Assembly: GCA_017656385.1 (NCBI GenBank)
Contig: JACDNX010000011.1
Coordinates: 1 to 59,108 of the forward strand
Direction of reading: 5' to 3'
Source: Thermodesulfobacterium sp.
GTDB lineage: Bacteria > Desulfobacterota > Thermodesulfobacteria > Thermodesulfobacteriales > Thermodesulfobacteriaceae
Length of the DNA stretch: 59,108 nt
Shown here: in pieces, positions 33,771-42,925 of the stretch
Layout: every line of letters starts with the position of its first letter
Numbering within the stretch: the first letter of the stretch is position 1
Notes under the pieces: model-generated
What the model was told of the DNA's origin: nothing
What the model saw: only the letters and a program-made list of their open reading frames with translations
Databases searched by the model: none
Translations under genes and position numbers: made by a program

Positions 33771-35015
33771 ATGGGAAGAGAAAGAGGTATTCTGGTTGTT
33801 GATGTAGGCACTACCAAAGTATGTGCTCTTATAGGAGAAGAGAAAGAGGAAAAGTTATGGGTTACAGGAATGGGTATAGCTCCTTCAAGAGGACTTAAAA
33901 AGGGGACCATAATAAATATAGATGAGGCTACACAAAGTATAAAAGAGGCTATAGAGAAGGCTCAATCTCAGGCTAAGGTTTCTATAGAAAGTATTTATAC
34001 CAGCATTGCAGGAAGTCATATTAAAACACTTTCCAGCTCAGGTGTAGTTGCTTTAAAAGAAAAAATAGTTACTCCGGCTGAGGTAGAAGAAGTTCTCTAT
34101 TCTGCTCAAGCTGTAGAGCTTCCACAAGATAGAACCATCTTGCATGTAATCCCTCAGGAATTTATAGTTGATCAAGCAAGGGGAATAATTCAACCTGTTG
34201 GAATGTCTGGAGTAAGACTGGAAGCACATGTCCGGTTGATTACTTGCAATCGCTCTAATCTTCAAAATTTACTAAGATGCTTTGAGAATCTGGATTTAGA
34301 AGTAGATGGTGTCATTTTTCAAGGATTAGCTTCTGGAGAAGGAGTATTAACTTCTGAGGAGAAAGAATTAGGAGTTATATTAATTGATCTTGGTGGTGGA
34401 ACTACTGATGTAGCAATCTACTGGGATAATGTCTTAAGATATGTATTTTCTCTACCTGTTGGAGGAGAGCTTCTTACCAATGATCTTGCTGTAGGTTTAA
34501 GAACCTCAAGAAAAGAAGCAGAGAAATTAAAAATTGAAAATGGAGTTTGTGTAAGAGAACTTGTAGATGATGAAGAAATTATTGAGGTTCCAGGAATAGG
34601 AGATCGTCCCCCTAAAAAAGTAAATAAAAAAATTCTGGCAGAAATTTTGGAACCACGGATAAGAGAGCTTTTTGAACTGATTGAAAAAGAATTACAGGCA
34701 CAGACCCTTTATGAGGAAGATATTATTGATATTAAATCCAAAGCAGGAAGTGGAATAGTAATAACTGGAGGCTCTGCTCTTCTTCCCGGTATTATATATT
34801 TAGCTGAACAAATATTTAACTTGCCAGCAAGGATTGGATATCCTTTGAAACTTGCCGGACTCGCTGAAGAAACTTATCATCCTCAATTTGCTACTTCTGT
34901 GGGAATGCTTTCCTATGTTTATAGTGGTTTAAAAGAAAAAATAAAAGAAGATAAAAAGGAAAGATTAATTGAAAAATTAAAAAAAAGTTTTTTAAAATTT
35001 ATAAAAGGGGGCTAA
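33771..35015 (+). CDS. ftsA: cell division protein FtsA
   Basis: Actin-like ATPase that ties FtsZ filaments to the membrane. 414 aa. ILVVDVGTTKVCALIGE (7-23) is the phosphate-1 loop; the SHI(K)TLSSSG 1C subdomain region, VILIDLGGGTTDVAIY (phosphate 2) and VITGGSALLPGI (adenosine motif) follow. The Lys-rich C-terminus (LIEKLKKSFLKFIKGG) is an amphipathic membrane-targeting helix. It lies 3 bp after ftsQ and 3 bp before ftsZ. Confidence 0.97.
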   Translation: MGRERGILVVDVGTTKVCALIGEEKEEKLWVTGMGIAPSRGLKKGTIINIDEATQSIKEAIEKAQSQAKVSIESIYTSIAGSHIKTLSSSGVVALKEKIVTPAEVEEVLYSAQAVELPQDRTILHVIPQEFIVDQARGIIQPVGMSGVRLEAHVRLITCNRSNLQNLLRCFENLDLEVDGVIFQGLASGEGVLTSEEKELGVILIDLGGGTTDVAIYWDNVLRYVFSLPVGGELLTNDLAVGLRTSRKEAEKLKIENGVCVRELVDDEEIIEVPGIGDRPPKKVNKKILAEILEPRIRELFELIEKELQAQTLYEEDIIDIKSKAGSGIVITGGSALLPGIIYLAEQIFNLPARIGYPLKLAGLAEETYHPQFATSVGMLSYVYSGLKEKIKEDKKERLIEKLKKSFLKFIKGG

Positions 35016-35018
35016 ATA

Positions 35019-36137
35019 ATGGGTGGTCCTTTTGAGTTGTTAGATGATGAAATAAAAGTTCAACCCAATATAAAAGTAGTTGGTGTCGGAGGAGCAGGAG
35101 GTAATGCAGTAGCAAATATGATAAAGAATAAATTACAAGGAGTGGAATTTATTGCAGCAAATACAGACTATAGAGTTCTGGATCTCAATCCTGCTCCTCT
35201 AAAAATACAATTGGGTAAAAAGTTAACCAAAGGGTTAGGAGCAGGTGGAAAGCCTGAAATTGGTAGACAGGCAGCTGAAGAAAGTGAAAGAGAAATAAGG
35301 GATGTGTTGAAAGATGCAGATATGGTTTTTATTGCTGCAGGAATGGGAGGAGGAACAGGAACAGGAGCTGCTCCTGTAATAGCAAACATTTGTAAAGATC
35401 TGGGAGCCTTAACTATTGCAGTTGTTACCAAACCTTTTTCTTTTGAAGGAAAATTTAGAATGAAAGTTGCTGAACAGGGCTTAGAAGAATTAAGAAAACA
35501 TGTGGATACGCTTATTACTATTCCTAATGACAAACTTCTCACTCTTGGTTCTCCTCAAGATAGGCTTGCAGATATGTTTAAAAAAGCAGACGATGTATTA
35601 TATTATGCAGTAAGAGGGATTTCTGATTTGATTCTTTCTCCTGGATATATAAACCTTGATTTTGCAGATGTTAAGGCATTGATGAGTGAAAGTGGAGGTA
35701 CGGCTTTGATGGGTATGGGAGAAGCAAAAGGAGAAGACAGAGCAGAAGTGGCAACACAAATGGCTATCTGTAGCCCTCTTTTGGAGGATATTTCTATTTC
35801 CGGAGCTAAAGGGATTTTATTAAATATAAGTGTTCACCCTGATACCTTAACCATTCACGAAACCCAGATAATTACAAGTACCATTTCCAAGGAACTACAT
35901 CCTGATGCTAAGGTTTATTGGGGAGTTGTCTTTGATGAAAGGCTGGAAGATTGCCTTAGAGTTACTGTAATAGCTACAGGTCTTGAAAAACCTCAGGAAA
36001 AAGAAAGAAAAGAAAAGATAATAAAAATGGATGAAGGAATAAAGAGGAAAGGAGAAAAACAGAAAAAAAGCGTTTTTAATCTTTTTGACGAAGAGATTTT
36101 AGATATACCCACCTTCCTCAGGAGAAATGCAGATTAA
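35019..36137 (+). CDS. ftsZ: cell division protein FtsZ
   Basis: Tubulin-like GTPase that forms the division ring. 372 aa. [12 protein letters not shown] near the start, the tubulin signature [13 protein letters not shown] (about 109-121), synergy (T7) loop [11 protein letters not shown], and a short linker ending in the conserved tail DIPTFLRR that binds FtsA. Normal length. No promoter is evident within the preceding 20 genes' tight spacing, so much transcription may come from mraZ. Confidence 0.98.
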   Translation: MGGPFELLDDEIKVQPNIKVVGVGGAGGNAVANMIKNKLQGVEFIAANTDYRVLDLNPAPLKIQLGKKLTKGLGAGGKPEIGRQAAEESEREIRDVLKDADMVFIAAGMGGGTGTGAAPVIANICKDLGALTIAVVTKPFSFEGKFRMKVAEQGLEELRKHVDTLITIPNDKLLTLGSPQDRLADMFKKADDVLYYAVRGISDLILSPGYINLDFADVKALMSESGGTALMGMGEAKGEDRAEVATQMAICSPLLEDISISGAKGILLNISVHPDTLTIHETQIITSTISKELHPDAKVYWGVVFDERLEDCLRVTVIATGLEKPQEKERKEKIIKMDEGIKRKGEKQKKSVFNLFDEEILDIPTFLRRNAD

Positions 36138-36153
36138 TGAGGGAGGTGATAAC

Positions 36154-36933
36154 ATGATTGAAATTGCCACTTTTGAAGATCCTGTAAAAAAACATCCTCT
36201 AAAATTAGCTTTATTTAATATTGACGAAGTGTTGAGCCCCCCCTTTCAGAGAGATATTTCTGAAAGCTTAAAAAAACATCTGGAGATGGCCATAGAAAAA
36301 CTTGGTTTTTTAACTCCTATAGTAGTTGTCCCAAAAGATGGTAAATACTACGTGATTGACGGAATGCACAGACTTGAAGCTATGAGAGAACTCGGAGCAA
36401 GAGAAATTCTGGGCATTGTAGTTGATGAAAGTCTTTACCACTACATCCTTGAATTTAATACCGAAAAACCGCCCAATGTGAAAGAAAAATCCAAGCAGAC
36501 CTATAGGCTTTATCAGGACTTATTAGCCCAGGAGCCTGATTTAGTTGAGGAGGACCTGTTTACTTATTTTAAGGATCCTGTTTTTATTACTTTCGGTTTT
36601 GCTATAGAAGAATTTGATGCCAGATTCCCTGCAAGTTTTTATGAAAGCTTTGTTTCTAAAATTGATAACTTTCTGGGTATGCCTTTAAGTGAAGCTGCTG
36701 AAGAGAGAAGAAAAAGAGCAGAAGCACTGATAGATTTAAATAGAGTGGTTAATGAAAAATATGCTGAATTAGGCTGGCAAAATGCTTTAATGAAAGGAGA
36801 AATAGTAAGAAAAAGTGTGCAAAAAGCTTACGGTGTAAGAGTTAGAACAATTGAGGAAGAGTTTTACACTGCTGTAGAAAGAGTAAAAGAAGCCTGTCAG
36901 AACTTAACATCAGAAGATTTTGGAGAGGTATGA
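36154..36933 (+). CDS. ParB N-terminal-like domain protein
   Basis: 259 aa. Residues about 20-100 resemble the ParB/Srx fold: PFQRDI, GFLTPIVVVPKDGKYYVIDGMHRLEAMRELGA, where DGxHRLEA is the CTP/nucleotide-binding box. No ParB helix-turn-helix centre is obvious; the C-terminal half is helical and charged. The start at 36154 is chosen because GGAGG lies 7 nt upstream; an earlier ATG at 36127 lies inside ftsZ. It overlaps the next gene by 4 bp. Its place directly after ftsZ suggests, but does not prove, a link to division or chromosome positioning. Confidence 0.7.
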   Translation: MIEIATFEDPVKKHPLKLALFNIDEVLSPPFQRDISESLKKHLEMAIEKLGFLTPIVVVPKDGKYYVIDGMHRLEAMRELGAREILGIVVDESLYHYILEFNTEKPPNVKEKSKQTYRLYQDLLAQEPDLVEEDLFTYFKDPVFITFGFAIEEFDARFPASFYESFVSKIDNFLGMPLSEAAEERRKRAEALIDLNRVVNEKYAELGWQNALMKGEIVRKSVQKAYGVRVRTIEEEFYTAVERVKEACQNLTSEDFGEV

Positions 36934-38126
36934 TAATGGATGCATCTTATAGACCCATTTTAAGATATGTAGATGTTATTCCTTCAAAGCATGAAGGTAA
37001 GCCTGTATTTTTACTAAGGGATCCTGTAGGTATTATTGAAGAAATTGTTGTAGTTCCTCAAAATGTGGCTTTCTTACTTCCTTTAATGGATGGTAAACAT
37101 GATCTAAGAGATCTTCAGGCTGAAGCTACAAAAAGATTTGGAGAAATTGTTCCTTTAGAAGAAATTACTAAAATTGTTAGTTTCCTTGACGAAAAAGGGC
37201 TTTTATGGAGTAAAAATTTTGAAGAAATAAAAAACAAAGCTTATAAAAACTGGTTTTCTCTACCTTTAAGACCTATGGCTCATGCTAATCAAGCCTATCC
37301 TCTTTCAGCTTCAGAAGCTCAATTTTTTGTGGAAGATATTTTAAAATTGTGCAAACCTGATTCTTCCAAACCTCCCAAAATTTTAATTGCGCCCCACATT
37401 GATCTTAAAGTAGGAGCTAAAGCCTTTGCAGAAAGTTACAGCAGATTTAAAATACCCTCTGGTTCAAGAGTAATTATTCTGGGAGTGGGACATCATCTGG
37501 ATCTTCCCTGGTCCATACTCACCAAAGATATAGCTACTCCTTTTGGAGTAGTTAAAAATGACCGAGGGGGTGTACTTTATCTTACCAAATCAAAAAAAAT
37601 TGATCTTTTCCCCAATCATATAGCTCATAAACTTGAACATTCTATTGAATTTCAGGTGCTTTTCCTTCACCACTTATTAAAAGATGAATTTGTGGTTCTC
37701 CCCTTTTTAGTGGGACCTATGATCACCTTTTTTGACAAAAAAACCAAAGACCTGGTAGAAAAATTTGTAGATAGTCTTATTGAATTGATAGACGATAGAA
37801 CTTATATTGTTTTAGGTATAGATTTCTGTCATCTGGGGCCAAGATACGGAGACCCCTTTGCAGTCAATGAAGGGCATATTAAAAAAGCACTTGAAACAGA
37901 TAAACAATTAATTGAAATTACTTTCAATGAATCACCAGAGGAATTTATAAACAAGACAAAAAATCTTGCTCCTATGAAAATATGTGGTCTTTCCTGCCTG
38001 TATCTGCTTAACCTTATTTTAAACAAAGCGGAGCTTGATGGTGAGTATAAAATCTACTATCAGGAAGCCCTACCCTTTGGACAGGGCTCTGTGGTATCCG
38101 TTGCTTCGGCAGGTTACTACTGCTAA
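36930..38126 (+). CDS. AmmeMemoRadiSam system protein B (MEMO1 family) with PqqD-like N-terminus
   Basis: 398 aa. Residues 1-95 resemble the PqqD-like domain of the group (LRDPVGIIEEIVVVPQN, LLPLMDGKHDLRDLQAEA). Residues about 145-398 are a MEMO fold related to extradiol dioxygenases: LIAPHIDLKVGAKAFAESY, VIILGVGHHL, ATPFGVVKND, HSIEFQVLFL, GIDFCHLGPRYGDP and QGSVVSVASAGY. In known genomes these proteins go with an AMMECR1 and a radical SAM partner; neither lies here. The biochemical role is unestablished. Last of the dcw-direction genes; it overlaps convergent trpF by 4 bp. Confidence 0.85.
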   Translation: MIMDASYRPILRYVDVIPSKHEGKPVFLLRDPVGIIEEIVVVPQNVAFLLPLMDGKHDLRDLQAEATKRFGEIVPLEEITKIVSFLDEKGLLWSKNFEEIKNKAYKNWFSLPLRPMAHANQAYPLSASEAQFFVEDILKLCKPDSSKPPKILIAPHIDLKVGAKAFAESYSRFKIPSGSRVIILGVGHHLDLPWSILTKDIATPFGVVKNDRGGVLYLTKSKKIDLFPNHIAHKLEHSIEFQVLFLHHLLKDEFVVLPFLVGPMITFFDKKTKDLVEKFVDSLIELIDDRTYIVLGIDFCHLGPRYGDPFAVNEGHIKKALETDKQLIEITFNESPEEFINKTKNLAPMKICGLSCLYLLNLILNKAELDGEYKIYYQEALPFGQGSVVSVASAGYYC

Positions 38127-38731
38127 ACTTTTAAGACTTCGAAAAGAGCCCTTATTTTTCTAAAATCCTTTTTGCCCGGAAAAGCCTCCACTCCCCCAGC
38201 TATGTCAATAGCAAATGGATTGACTGTTTTTACAGCTTCTAAAACATTCTCTGGTTTTAAACCACCAGCCAGAAAAACTCTGTATCCTAAATTAACTGCA
38301 TTTTTTGCAATACCCCAGTTAAACGTTTTCCCAGTGCCCCCTGGAATTCCCTCTACATAGGTATCAAGCAAAATTGCATGGCACTTTCTCCAGGGTTCAA
38401 GAATTTTAAAATCTAAATTATCACCTACTCTAAACGCTCTAATCACCCTTTCAAAACCTATTTTTTTACCAAATTCAGGAGTTTCATTGCCATGAAGCTG
38501 TATAAAATCAGCCCCAGAATTAAGTGCATATTTAATATCCTCATACTCAGGATTCACAAAAACAACAACCTTTTTAGCTTTTTCTACAGAAAGAAGAAGC
38601 TCTTTCAATAAATTCCCTGCAAATCTTGGAGATTTTGGATACATAATAAAACCTATATAATCTAAGGGTAAACTATTTAAAAATTTAACATCCTCTATAA
38701 ACTTAACCCCACATATTTTAATTTTGACCAC
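38123..38731 (-). CDS. trpF: phosphoribosylanthranilate isomerase
   Basis: Amadori isomerisation step of tryptophan synthesis. 202-aa TIM barrel: KICGVKFIEDVKFL with catalytic Cys at position 7, DYIGFIMYPKSPRF, FIQLHGNE, the catalytic Asp in LLDTYVEGIPGGTGKTFNW, LAGGLKPENV and DIAGGVEAFPGKKD. No other trp gene adjoins. It lies 2 bp after the DUF2148 gene. Confidence 0.96.
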   Translation of the reverse strand: MVKIKICGVKFIEDVKFLNSLPLDYIGFIMYPKSPRFAGNLLKELLLSVEKAKKVVVFVNPEYEDIKYALNSGADFIQLHGNETPEFGKKIGFERVIRAFRVGDNLDFKILEPWRKCHAILLDTYVEGIPGGTGKTFNWGIAKNAVNLGYRVFLAGGLKPENVLEAVKTVNPFAIDIAGGVEAFPGKKDFRKIRALFEVLKV

Positions 38732-38733
38732 TT

Positions 38734-39282
38734 TTAAGACTTTCTATCAAAGTAGATATTTTTACCTTTAACACTGAGAGGAATACCTATTATAATTTGC
38801 CCTGGAAGCAGGTTTAGCTTTTTTGCTGCAACTCCGATAGAATACATTATTCTATTATCTATACACAAATCCTTAGCTTTAGTAACTGCAGAACCTATAG
38901 CTATTCCCATATCTAAAAGTTTCATGGCACAAATAGGTCCATCTAAATCTAAATTCGGCTTAGGCTGTTTTAAAATGGTATTACAGTTAAAACCACATGC
39001 TCCACAATTAAGCCCCAAGGGTTTTGTGAAATTTACCGAAATCAAAATTACTGCTTCAGAATTTCTCACATTATCTGCGTCTCTTTTAAAAAACTTAAAC
39101 CTCTCCCCTTTCTCCTCCGCCACTTTTTCCATTTCCCGAGCAAGTTTCTCTTTTTCTTCCTCATCTGTTATAAGCCCAAAAATAAGATCATCAATCCCTT
39201 TTGCTTTAGGAGCTGTCCTTGCTGCAACGAGAATTTCCTTAGCTAAACTCTCAACAATCTCTTTTTCAGGATTAATCTTCAT
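38734..39282 (-). CDS. ferredoxin-domain protein, DUF2148
   Basis: 182 aa. The family block is present: EILVAARTAPKAKGIDD at the N-terminus, EAVILISVN, GLNCGACGF with two clustered cysteines followed by NCNTIL, then GPICAMKLLDMGIAIGSA and LPGQIIIGIPLSVKG. The Cys arrangement implies an Fe-S cluster. Such proteins are common in anaerobes and of unknown function. It overlaps the membrane gene upstream by 11 bp and is followed by trpF. Confidence 0.85.
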   Translation of the reverse strand: MKINPEKEIVESLAKEILVAARTAPKAKGIDDLIFGLITDEEEKEKLAREMEKVAEEKGERFKFFKRDADNVRNSEAVILISVNFTKPLGLNCGACGFNCNTILKQPKPNLDLDGPICAMKLLDMGIAIGSAVTKAKDLCIDNRIMYSIGVAAKKLNLLPGQIIIGIPLSVKGKNIYFDRKS

Positions 39283-39556
39283 AACCTCCTCCTGAAATCT
39301 CCTTTTTTGTTTCTGTAAATTTTTCCTTTCTTGTTTTTCTCAATTCAAGCTGATACTTGATAATTTGTCCAAGAAATAAAATCATTCCTGCAAGCAATCC
39401 CAAAATAAAGCTGATAATAATTACTAAAGCAAGTGGAATGTTTTCCAAGGTTACCCCAGGTAAAAGATGAACCTGAACTTTTGGCTCGACATTAAAAACC
39501 ACAAAAAATACAACCGAAAGGGTAATAATAATCCATATAATTAGCCTTATAACCAT
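39272..39556 (-). CDS. LapA-type small membrane protein (DUF1049)
   Basis: 94 aa with two membrane helices (about 3-22 and 38-66) and a basic cytoplasmic tail, the layout of LapA/YciS proteins: WIIITLSVVFFVVFN, then VTLENIPLALVIIISFILGLLAGMI. In E. coli relatives act with LapB in controlling lipopolysaccharide synthesis; that role is not shown here. First gene of the lapA-like/DUF2148/trpF set. Confidence 0.75.
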   Translation of the reverse strand: MVIRLIIWIIITLSVVFFVVFNVEPKVQVHLLPGVTLENIPLALVIIISFILGLLAGMILFLGQIIKYQLELRKTRKEKFTETKKEISGGGYED

Positions 39557-39623
39557 TTTTCTTCTCCTATAGCTTTTTAAAAAATTATATTCATCACTTT
39601 TAAAATATTCAACAACAAAAGCT

Positions 39624-39661
39624 AAAAAATGCTCCCCCCCTCTTTAAAAGAAGGGGGGAGC
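39624..39661 (-). terminator. strong intrinsic terminator of the porin gene
   Basis: Read on the minus strand, GCTCCCCCC and GGGGGGAGC form the arms of a stem (39631-39661) with a short A/T-rich centre, followed by ATTTTTT. It starts 14 bp after the porin stop. The plus strand also ends in AATTTTT, so it may act in both directions. Confidence 0.85.
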
Positions 39662-39675
39662 AATTTTTGCATTTT

Positions 39676-41190
39676 TTAAAAGAAATAGTAAAAGCTCAGC
39701 ATGAAACGGTTGACAATACCGTCATCTCCATCACTTTCTCTGTAATCTGTGATGGCACGAAGATATTCAAGCCCTGCTCCAAGTTCAGGCACAAATCTGT
39801 AAAGAAAATGGGCATAATACATCTGTTGCTGAAGTCTTGCTCCTGAAACTCCTTTTAAATCCGAATTAAGCGGATTATCAATTCCCCATCCAAACCAGCT
39901 CTGAAGTTTTGAAGTTAGTTTGAGTCCGAGTTCAACCCATCCACCAATAGCATGAACAGGAGTAATAGAAACAACTTTGTCATTATTTTTATCAAATCCA
40001 GTTAAAGTAGTAGCATAAACATATTTACTTTCACTTTCACTTTTATCCCAGTATTTAATTCTTGCTGTCTGATCCACAGCACCTGTGTAGTAACCTCCCA
40101 ATCCCTGTCCATACCAAAATTCTCCTGATAAAGTGGGATTATACTTTTTTAAAAATGGCAGAGGCAAGCTCAATTCCAGACCTGTGGAAAAGCTTGTGGT
40201 CTTTTCATCCCCACTTAAAGCTTTGTAATCCTCTTTGTATTCCTGTCCTGAATAATGTCCAAACAAGGCAAAAAGAGCAGGTCCATCAAAAAGTTTGGTG
40301 TGATAAGCAATCCTTGCCTCTACTCCAGGATATCCAAAATCTGTATCAGGTTCATTATCAAAAATTACCAAACCGCTATTTAATTTTGCAAAATTAAAAG
40401 GTTTGTCCAAAGCTAACTGAACTTTTAAAAGATCTCCGTCGGAGAATTTAAAATTTTTAGTAACCCTTATCTGAGTTAATCTATAAGCTAAATTTCCCAT
40501 ATAGGAACCTGCAGGAAAGTTTGAGAGATGCGGATAGAGTTGTGCAATGGTCATCCAGTCGTGTCCTACCCTTAATTCCCAGGAATCTTTTATAACTTCA
40601 AGATAAACAAGCCTTGCTCTTAACGGCGCATGCTGAGGATTCCAAGGTCTATTCTCTATATCGTTGCTCTGAGTATAAAAGTCCATCTCAAATCTGCCTT
40701 TAATGGTAAAGTCCTTGTATGGTTTGGTTAAAGCTAAACCAAATCTGCTGTGTCTGAAAGTTATAGTGGAGGTAGAATCATGTCTTCCTTTTTCCTTTGG
40801 TAAAGCCCATAAAAGATATGTGGTTCCTACTGATGCTGAATCTTGCCACACTAAATCACCTTTGATATATCCGTAAAAATCAACTTTAGACTTTCCTGCT
40901 CCATAAGCTCCTTTTGAAAAAAAGCCAGAAAGAATTCCATTTTCTTCTTTTTTGGCAAGTTTTTCTTTGGTTTCTTTAACCTCTTTTTTAACCTCCTGAA
41001 TCTCCGTTTTTTGCTGAGCCTTGAGTCTCTCAATTTCTTTTTTCAAGTACTGATTTTCCTGTTTTAACTCTTGAACCTCCTTTACAAGTTGTTGCAAAAG
41101 TTTATAAACTTCTTCATCTGTTGCTGAAAGACTTACAGAAGGTAAAGAAAAAAGTAAACAGGTTGATAAAATAGCCCCTAACTTTTTCAT
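39676..41190 (-). CDS. outer-membrane porin with periplasmic coiled coil (DcaP-like)
   Basis: 504 aa. Signal peptide 1-22 (KKLGAILSTCLLFSLPSVSLSA), a coiled coil about 25-85 rich in Lys/Glu/Gln (VKEVQELKQENQYLKKEIERL in part), then a long beta-rich region with alternating aromatic strands beginning VDFYGYIKGDLVW and ending in the C-terminal Phe of FYYFF expected by the Bam machinery. The coiled coil plus trimeric-type barrel resembles DcaP-family porins; the transported solute is unknown. It has its own strong terminator and follows hslO. Confidence 0.8.
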   Translation of the reverse strand: MKKLGAILSTCLLFSLPSVSLSATDEEVYKLLQQLVKEVQELKQENQYLKKEIERLKAQQKTEIQEVKKEVKETKEKLAKKEENGILSGFFSKGAYGAGKSKVDFYGYIKGDLVWQDSASVGTTYLLWALPKEKGRHDSTSTITFRHSRFGLALTKPYKDFTIKGRFEMDFYTQSNDIENRPWNPQHAPLRARLVYLEVIKDSWELRVGHDWMTIAQLYPHLSNFPAGSYMGNLAYRLTQIRVTKNFKFSDGDLLKVQLALDKPFNFAKLNSGLVIFDNEPDTDFGYPGVEARIAYHTKLFDGPALFALFGHYSGQEYKEDYKALSGDEKTTSFSTGLELSLPLPFLKKYNPTLSGEFWYGQGLGGYYTGAVDQTARIKYWDKSESESKYVYATTLTGFDKNNDKVVSITPVHAIGGWVELGLKLTSKLQSWFGWGIDNPLNSDLKGVSGARLQQQMYYAHFLYRFVPELGAGLEYLRAITDYRESDGDDGIVNRFMLSFYYFF

Positions 41191-41202
41191 TTCATCCCCC
41201 TT

Positions 41203-42075
41203 TTAACTTTTATTTCTCAATTTCTCTAAAATTGCTTTAACTTTATTTAAAGGCACAACATACTTTTTTCTACAGAAATGGCATATTACCTCAACTGGTT
41301 CTTTCTTTTTAACAAAATCTTCCAATTCCTTTTCTCCAAGAGCAACAAGCATACTTTCTACCCTTTCCTGACTACAATTGCATTTATACTTAAGCTCCCT
41401 CCTTTCAAGAATTTTTATTTCGGAAAAAAGCATTCTTAAAATATCTTCTGGTGTCTTTCCTTGAGATAAAAGAGTAGTAATTGAAGGAAAATTTTTTAAA
41501 ATTTTTTCAAGTTCTGCAATCTCTTCCTCCTTTGCTTCTGGTAATTTTTGGATTAAAAACCCTCCTGCTGCAAGAATGCTTCCATCTGTTCCTACAAGAA
41601 CTCCTAAGGATACTGCTGATGGAATTTGTTCTGAAACTGTAAGAAAATATGCAAGGTCCTCTGCAATCTCTCCAGAAACCAATTTGCTTGAGCTCTGATA
41701 AACCTCTTTTAATCCCAAATCTCTGACCACCGAAATAAAACCTTTCTTACCAACTGCTTCTCCAACAGGTAATTTTTTGCTTTTAATCTCCAGGTATACA
41801 TGGGGATTTTTAACTGTTCCTCTAAGTTCACCTTTCCAATTTCCCTCTGCCAGTATCTCTCCTAAGGGACCTCCTCCATTTATCTGAAGAAGTATCTTTC
41901 CTGTTTTAAGATCTGCTGAAAGAAGAGCTACACCTGCAAGAGCTCTCCCAAGAGCTGCTGAAGCAATAGGACTTAGAGCCTGAAGTTTTCTCACGGTTTC
42001 AACTATATCTTTACATTCTACAGCAAAAGCTCTGAAATTTTTGTTAAGAGGAATTGCTCTTACAACATAAGCCAT
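41203..42075 (-). CDS. hslO: redox-regulated chaperone Hsp33
   Basis: Holdase chaperone switched on by oxidation. 290 aa. The N-terminal domain has YVVRAIPLNKNFRAFAVEC, SPIASAALGRALAG and GGGPLG; the C-terminal zinc domain has CNC (about 233-235) and CHFC (about 265-268), the four zinc-binding cysteines that oxidise. The ATG lies inside pyrD, a 32-bp overlap, and the protein start fits the family well. Confidence 0.95.
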   Translation of the reverse strand: MAYVVRAIPLNKNFRAFAVECKDIVETVRKLQALSPIASAALGRALAGVALLSADLKTGKILLQINGGGPLGEILAEGNWKGELRGTVKNPHVYLEIKSKKLPVGEAVGKKGFISVVRDLGLKEVYQSSSKLVSGEIAEDLAYFLTVSEQIPSAVSLGVLVGTDGSILAAGGFLIQKLPEAKEEEIAELEKILKNFPSITTLLSQGKTPEDILRMLFSEIKILERRELKYKCNCSQERVESMLVALGEKELEDFVKKKEPVEVICHFCRKKYVVPLNKVKAILEKLRNKS

Positions 42076-42925
42076 TTTTTAAGTCCCTTAGTTCTTTTAT
42101 TATTTTTATTGACACTCTGGGATCTATTAAATTGGCAGTACCCACCTGAAAAGCTTTTGCACCGCAAAGTAGATATTCTAAAGCATCTTTTCCAGAAACA
42201 ATACCTCCACACCCTATAACAGGAATTCTTATCTTTTTAGAAATCTCGTAAACCAAACGCAAAGTAAGTGGTTTTATCGCAGGTCCTGAAAGTCCACCCT
42301 GTAAAATTTTTAAAGGTTTAAATTCTAAAACTGCCAAAGCTGGATAGGTATTAGCAACAACTACAGCATCTGCCCCATATTTTTCGCATATCTCAGCTAT
42401 TTCATAAACAGGACCAACAGGAGAAAGCTTTACAGCTAAAAAATCTTTCCAGATCTCTCTAACTTCTTTTACCAGCTTTGAAACTGTTTTAGAATCATAA
42501 GAAAAAAATAATCCACCTTTCTTAACATTAGGACAAGAAATATTAAGCTCTAAACCATCCGCTTCTCCTCTCAACTCCTGAGAAAGTTCTAAAAATTCTT
42601 CTATTTCCTCACCGTAAAGATTAACAATAACAGGAACTCCATAACTTTTGATCCTGGGAAGATAATTTCTTTTAAATTCTTTTATTCCTGGGTTTTCGAT
42701 TCCAATTGAATTTATAAGTCCGCAGGGTGTTTCAAAAATTCTTGGAGGAAGATTGCCTTTTCTTGGATTCACAGAAACACCCTTGGTTACCAGTGCCCCT
42801 ATGTTTTCTTTAATTTCTTTTAGAGCAAAAAAGTTATCCAGATTTTCACCCAAACCCCAGGTCCCAGAGGCAAGCATTAAAGGAGTTCTTAGCTTTAACT
42901 TCCCTAAGTTAACTGAGAGACTCAA
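42044..42925 (-). CDS. pyrD: dihydroorotate dehydrogenase B, catalytic subunit
   Basis: Oxidises dihydroorotate in pyrimidine synthesis, passing electrons via PyrK to NAD. 293-aa FMN barrel: LRTPLMLASGTWG, GALVTKGVSVNPRKGN, NSIGIENPG, VNLYGEEIEEF, ELNISCPNVKKGG with the catalytic Cys, VKLSPVG, GGLSGPAIKPLTLRLVYEI, GCGGIVSGKDALEYLLCGAKAFQVGTA. It overlaps pyrK by 17 bp, as the heterotetramer partners usually do. Confidence 0.96.
   Translation of the reverse strand: MSLSVNLGKLKLRTPLMLASGTWGLGENLDNFFALKEIKENIGALVTKGVSVNPRKGNLPPRIFETPCGLINSIGIENPGIKEFKRNYLPRIKSYGVPVIVNLYGEEIEEFLELSQELRGEADGLELNISCPNVKKGGLFFSYDSKTVSKLVKEVREIWKDFLAVKLSPVGPVYEIAEICEKYGADAVVVANTYPALAVLEFKPLKILQGGLSGPAIKPLTLRLVYEISKKIRIPVIGCGGIVSGKDALEYLLCGAKAFQVGTANLIDPRVSIKIIKELRDLKNGLCCKSNSS

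Noticed and set aside
35168-35542. 124-aa open frame opposite ftsZ
   Set aside because: It is the antisense shadow of a well-supported gene; no ribosome site and low-complexity composition.
42044-42075. Wrong start for hslO because of the 32-bp overlap with pyrD
   Set aside because: Moving the start inward would remove the conserved YVVRAIP strand of Hsp33, so the overlap is probably real.
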